NCBI GenBank assembly: GCA_963794265.1
Contig: CAWCDJ010000005.1
Span: forward strand, 248,001 to 312,000
Source of the DNA: CAWCDJ01 sp963794265
GTDB lineage: Bacteria; Acidobacteriota; Terriglobia; Bryobacterales; Bryobacteraceae
Length of the DNA stretch: 64,000 nucleotides
Direction: 5' to 3'
This document shows positions 60,930 through 64,000 of this stretch, in pieces. The position numbers were made by a program, and so were the translations under genes. Numbering within the stretch: the stretch's first letter is position 1; each line of letters opens with the position of its first letter. Below the pieces are notes generated by a model. It was given only the letters and a program-made list of their open reading frames with translations. It was not told where the DNA came from and ran no database searches.

Positions 60930-62759
60930 TTGCAGACCAGATACGTCATCGGAATCGACCTGGGAACCACCAACTCCGCGCTGGCTTATGCGGAGGCGGT
61001 GGAGGGCGGCGACCCGTTCGCTCCGGCGAACGTGCGGCTGCTCGAGATCCCGCAACTCGAAAACCCCGGTGAAGTGCGCGGCGAGGGACTCCTGCCGTCA
61101 TTCCTCTACCTTCCCGGCACAACCGATTTTCCGGCGGGCACCACTGCCCTGCCCTGGGATCCCGGACGCGATTTCGTGGTCGGGCGGCTGGCGCAAAAGC
61201 GCGGCGTCGAGAACGCGGGGCGCCTGGTATCGTCGGCCAAATCGTGGCTCTCCCATTCCGGCGTGGACCGTACCGCGCCGCTGCTGCCTTTCCGCGCGCC
61301 TGACGGAGTGCCGAAGATTTCGCCGGTGGAAGCCAGCCGCCGCTACCTGGAGCACCTGCGCGAGGCCTGGGATTCCCAGATGCCCGAGGCGCCCTTCACG
61401 GAACAGCAGGTGCTGGTGACGGTGCCGGCTTCATTCGACGCCGTGGCGAGGGAACTCACGCTCGAAGCCGCGCGCCTGGCGGGATACGAAAACATCACCC
61501 TGCTCGAAGAACCGCAGGCCGCGTTCTACGCCTGGATCGAGCGGCACGGAGACTGGCGCGCGCGAGTCGAAGTGGGCAACCTCATCCTGGTGGTGGATAT
61601 CGGCGGCGGCACGACGGACTTTACGCTGATCGCGGTCACCGAATCGTCGGGCGAACTCTCTCTGAACCGCGTGGCGGTGGGCGAGCACATCCTGCTGGGC
61701 GGCGACAATATCGACCTCGCGCTGGCCGGCGTGGTGGCGCACCGACTGGCGGAGAAAGGCACCCGCATCGACAGCCGCCAGCACCTGGCGCTGTGGGCCA
61801 ATTGCCGGGTGGCCAAGGAGAAGCTGCTCAATCCGGAATCGAAAGCCGGCGAGCAGCCGGTCACGATTCTGGGCAAGGGCACCGGCTTGGTGGGCGGCAC
61901 CATTAAGGCGGCGCTGCTGCGGAGCGACATTGACCAAGTGCTGGGCGAAGGGTTTCTGCCGGCGGTCGCCAGTTCGGAGACGCCCGTGCACCAGCGGCGC
62001 GTGGGACTGCAGGAGTTGGGCTTGCCGTACGCGGCCGATCCGGCCATTACGCGGCACCTCGCGAAGTTCCTGCGGCAGCAGGCGGCGGGCGCCGAACACG
62101 GCACGGTGCGGCGCGGCCCGAGCGGCCTGGCTTGCCCCACCCACGTGCTGTTCAACGGCGGCGTGCTCAACGCCGGGTTGGTGCGGGAGCGCATCCTCGC
62201 CACGCTGAACGTCTGGCTGGCCGAGGAGGGCATGGCTCCGGTCGAAGCACTCACGGGCGAGGATTTGATGCACGCGGTCTCGCGGGGAGCCGCCTATTAC
62301 GGGCTGGCGCGGCGCGGGCGCGGCGTGCGCATCCGGGGCGGCGTTCCGCGCACTTACTACGTGGGGGTGGAAAGCGCCCTGCCCTCGATTCCGGGCTTTC
62401 CGGCGCCGCTCAAGGCGCTCACGGTGGTCCCGTTCGGAATGGAAGAAGGCACCGAGGCACGGATCCCCGGCCGCGAGTTCGGCCTGATCGTGGGACAGCC
62501 CGCGGAGTTCCGGTTCTTCACTTCGGCGGCTCGCAAGAACGACGAGCCCGGCGACCTGATCGAAGACATCGGCGAAGAACTGGAAGAGCTCTCTCCGATG
62601 GAGGTCAGCTTCGGCTCGGGCGAGCAGTCTTCGGAGGTGGTGCCGGTCTCGTTTGAGACGGTGGTCACCGAAACCGGCGTGTTGCAGTTGTGGTGCGTGG
62701 CGCGCGACGGGCGCCGCTGGAAGCTCGAGTTCAACGTTCGGGAACGCGTACAGGCATGA
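60930..62759 (+). CDS. Hsp70-family protein, first of a pair
   Basis: This 609-residue protein has the actin-like ATPase fold. Phosphate loop 1 is GIDLGTTNSALAY (9-21), then EEPQAAFYAWIERH, and phosphate loop 2 is DIGGGTTDFTLI. The substrate-binding part is short and unlike DnaK (FGLIVGQPAEFRFFTS and a terminal beta region). No DnaJ or GrpE gene is nearby. The start is TTG 60930. The stop overlaps the start of the second Hsp70 gene (ATGA). Confidence 0.92.
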   Translation: MQTRYVIGIDLGTTNSALAYAEAVEGGDPFAPANVRLLEIPQLENPGEVRGEGLLPSFLYLPGTTDFPAGTTALPWDPGRDFVVGRLAQKRGVENAGRLVSSAKSWLSHSGVDRTAPLLPFRAPDGVPKISPVEASRRYLEHLREAWDSQMPEAPFTEQQVLVTVPASFDAVARELTLEAARLAGYENITLLEEPQAAFYAWIERHGDWRARVEVGNLILVVDIGGGTTDFTLIAVTESSGELSLNRVAVGEHILLGGDNIDLALAGVVAHRLAEKGTRIDSRQHLALWANCRVAKEKLLNPESKAGEQPVTILGKGTGLVGGTIKAALLRSDIDQVLGEGFLPAVASSETPVHQRRVGLQELGLPYAADPAITRHLAKFLRQQAAGAEHGTVRRGPSGLACPTHVLFNGGVLNAGLVRERILATLNVWLAEEGMAPVEALTGEDLMHAVSRGAAYYGLARRGRGVRIRGGVPRTYYVGVESALPSIPGFPAPLKALTVVPFGMEEGTEARIPGREFGLIVGQPAEFRFFTSAARKNDEPGDLIEDIGEELEELSPMEVSFGSGEQSSEVVPVSFETVVTETGVLQLWCVARDGRRWKLEFNVRERVQA

Positions 62760-64000
62760 AAATCGGCATCGACCTGGGCACTACGAATTCCGCCCTGGCC
62801 TATATTGACGAACGCGAGGCGGAAGATCGCGACTTTCCGCCCGTCCACATCTTCGAAACGCCGCAGTTGGTGGCGCCGGCGCGCGCCGAGCCGCGGCGGA
62901 CGCTTCCCTCGTTCCTCTACCTGGAGGAGGGTGAGCCGGTGGGCCTTTACGCGCGCGAGCAGGGCGCCCTGGTGCCGACGCGGCTGGTGCATTCGGCGAA
63001 ATCCTGGCTCTCGAACCCGGATGTGGACCGCACCGCCAAGATCCTGCCCTGGGATTCGCCCGAAACCGGCCGCGTGCTCTCGCCGGTGGAAGTCTCGTCG
63101 CGGTTCATCGCCAAGTTCCGCCAGGAGTGGGACCGGGTCAAGGGCCTGCCGCTGGCCGAGCAGGATATCGTGCTGACGGTGCCCGCCTCGTTCGACGAGG
63201 AGGCGCGCGAGCTCACGGTGATGGCGGCGCGGGATGCCGGAATCGAGCGCATGACGCTGCTCGAGGAGCCCGCCGCGGCCTTCTACTCCTGGATTGCCAA
63301 CAACCTGGCGCAGTCGCGCAAGAAGCTGTTCGACGGCCAGATCGTGCTGGTCTGCGACGTGGGCGGCGGCACCAGCGACTTCAGCCTGATCCGCGTCTCG
63401 CGCGACGGCGACCTGGTCAACTTCACGCGCACGGCGGTCGGCAAGCACCTGCTGCTGGGCGGCGACAATCTCGACCTGACGCTGGCCTGGCTGGTCGAAA
63501 CCAAGCTCGGAACTTCGCTTTCCATCCGCCAGCGCAGCGGCCTGCGGCGGCAGTGTTCCGCCGCCAAGGAGAGGCTGCTGAACGATCCGAACCTGAAATC
63601 CGTGGAAATCACCGTGCTCGGTTCCGGGTCGGCGCTGATCGGCAGGTCGCTCAAGACGGAGATTCTGCGGGAAGAGGCGCTGGAGTTAGCGCTCGAAGGT
63701 TTCCTGCCGGTCTCGGCGCGCGGCGAGGCGCCCAAAGAGGAAAAGCGCAGCCTGTTTCGCGAGCTCGGCCTGCCGTATGTTGCCGACCCGGCGGTCACAC
63801 GGCACCTGAATGCGTTTCTCGAGCCCACCGGGCAGGTGCCCGACGCGATTCTGTTCAATGGCGGCTTCTTCATCCCGGAAATCCTGCGCGACCGCGTAGC
63901 CGACGTGGTGGGGCACTGGTACGGCCGGCGTCCGGAGATTTTCGAGAACTCGGAGCTCGACCTGGCGGTTGCGCGCGGCGCGGCTTACTACTCTTATGTG
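62756..64000 (+). CDS. Hsp70-family protein, second of a pair (3' end outside window)
   Basis: The 415 visible residues contain phosphate loop 1 (GIDLGTTNSALAY, 4-16), EEPAAAFYSWIANN and phosphate loop 2 (DVGGGTSDFSLI). LFNGGFFIPEILRDRV aligns with LFNGGVLNAGLVRERI of the preceding protein. The two proteins are clear paralogues and share HSAKSWLS and ADPA-x-TRHL. The frame is open to the last base of the window. It was probably formed by tandem gene duplication and is co-translated with the first copy. Confidence 0.92.
   Translation, partial: MKIGIDLGTTNSALAYIDEREAEDRDFPPVHIFETPQLVAPARAEPRRTLPSFLYLEEGEPVGLYAREQGALVPTRLVHSAKSWLSNPDVDRTAKILPWDSPETGRVLSPVEVSSRFIAKFRQEWDRVKGLPLAEQDIVLTVPASFDEEARELTVMAARDAGIERMTLLEEPAAAFYSWIANNLAQSRKKLFDGQIVLVCDVGGGTSDFSLIRVSRDGDLVNFTRTAVGKHLLLGGDNLDLTLAWLVETKLGTSLSIRQRSGLRRQCSAAKERLLNDPNLKSVEITVLGSGSALIGRSLKTEILREEALELALEGFLPVSARGEAPKEEKRSLFRELGLPYVADPAVTRHLNAFLEPTGQVPDAILFNGGFFIPEILRDRVADVVGHWYGRRPEIFENSELDLAVARGAAYYSYV

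Overview
The window is a GC-rich, densely packed bacterial chromosome segment that most resembles an acidobacterium of the Solibacter/Bryobacter type. This assignment is inferred from gene families: an acidobacterial-type VWA protein, a PadR regulator paired with a 912-residue duplicated FtsX/MacB-like permease, a very large Oar-like TonB-dependent receptor with an N-terminal carboxypeptidase-like domain, a tandem-BMC microcompartment protein, and futalosine-route menaquinone genes. No rRNA, tRNA or CRISPR array was recognised.

Layout. 1-1.4 kb: the end of a bacterial microcompartment operon (PduS-like and PduT-like proteins). 1.4-7.8 kb: a VWA protein, an S24-type peptidase coupled to mutY, a Ser/Thr kinase, a penicillin-binding protein and a DinB protein. 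7.9-12.4 kb: pheS-pheT-HNH and a membrane protein. 12.4-14.7 kb: queC-queE-deacetylase operon, divergent from a glycosyltransferase. 15.8-20.1 kb: ECF sigma/anti-sigma pair, acyl-CoA carboxylase beta subunit and an HpnI-like glycosyltransferase. 20.1-23.6 kb: selB, whose 3' end and downstream sequence are duplicated almost perfectly in tandem (443-bp period), followed by a minisatellite, a hicBA toxin-antitoxin pair and a third, decayed copy of the selB end. 23.6-30 kb: a MarR/ferredoxin operon with a visible operator, then secreted sugar-related proteins (GH127, beta-propeller, esterase). 30-42.8 kb: ABC ATPase, TolC-like protein, metallohydrolase, large secreted hydrolase, outer-membrane protein, two PadR regulators, the large permease and a phosphofructokinase-like protein. 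42.9-47.8 kb: a GMC oxidoreductase pair converging on a molybdenum hydroxylase pair. 47.8-50.5 kb: secreted Ig-like proteins with a PP2C phosphatase. 50.6-52.6 kb: UbiA-like prenyltransferase and mqnE. 52.6-54.05 kb: a broken IS110-family element with 15-bp inverted ends. 54.06-56.2 kb: VOC protein, undecaprenyl-PP synthase, winged-helix regulator and membrane protein. 56.4-64 kb: TonB receptor, MerR-TPR protein, and a DUF2760-Hsp70-Hsp70 operon cut off by the window end.

Working together. Several operons show stop/start overlaps that indicate translational coupling: ATGA or GTGA overlaps at S24/mutY, pheT/HNH, sigma/anti-sigma, hicB/hicA, MarR/ferredoxin, PadR/permease, the Mo-hydroxylase subunits and Hsp70/Hsp70. 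Many genes carry a TANAAT-like -10 box 5-16 bases before the start codon, so short-leader or leaderless transcription looks common. Three divergent gene pairs have adjacent or overlapping -10 boxes.

The least ordinary part is 21.7-23.6 kb. There, repeated copies of the SelB SECIS-binding domain and its downstream DNA bracket a toxin-antitoxin module. Dispersed hairpin-forming repeats also occur at 15.2/17.2/17.4 kb and 42.8/60.3 kb, one of them translated inside a glycosyltransferase gene.
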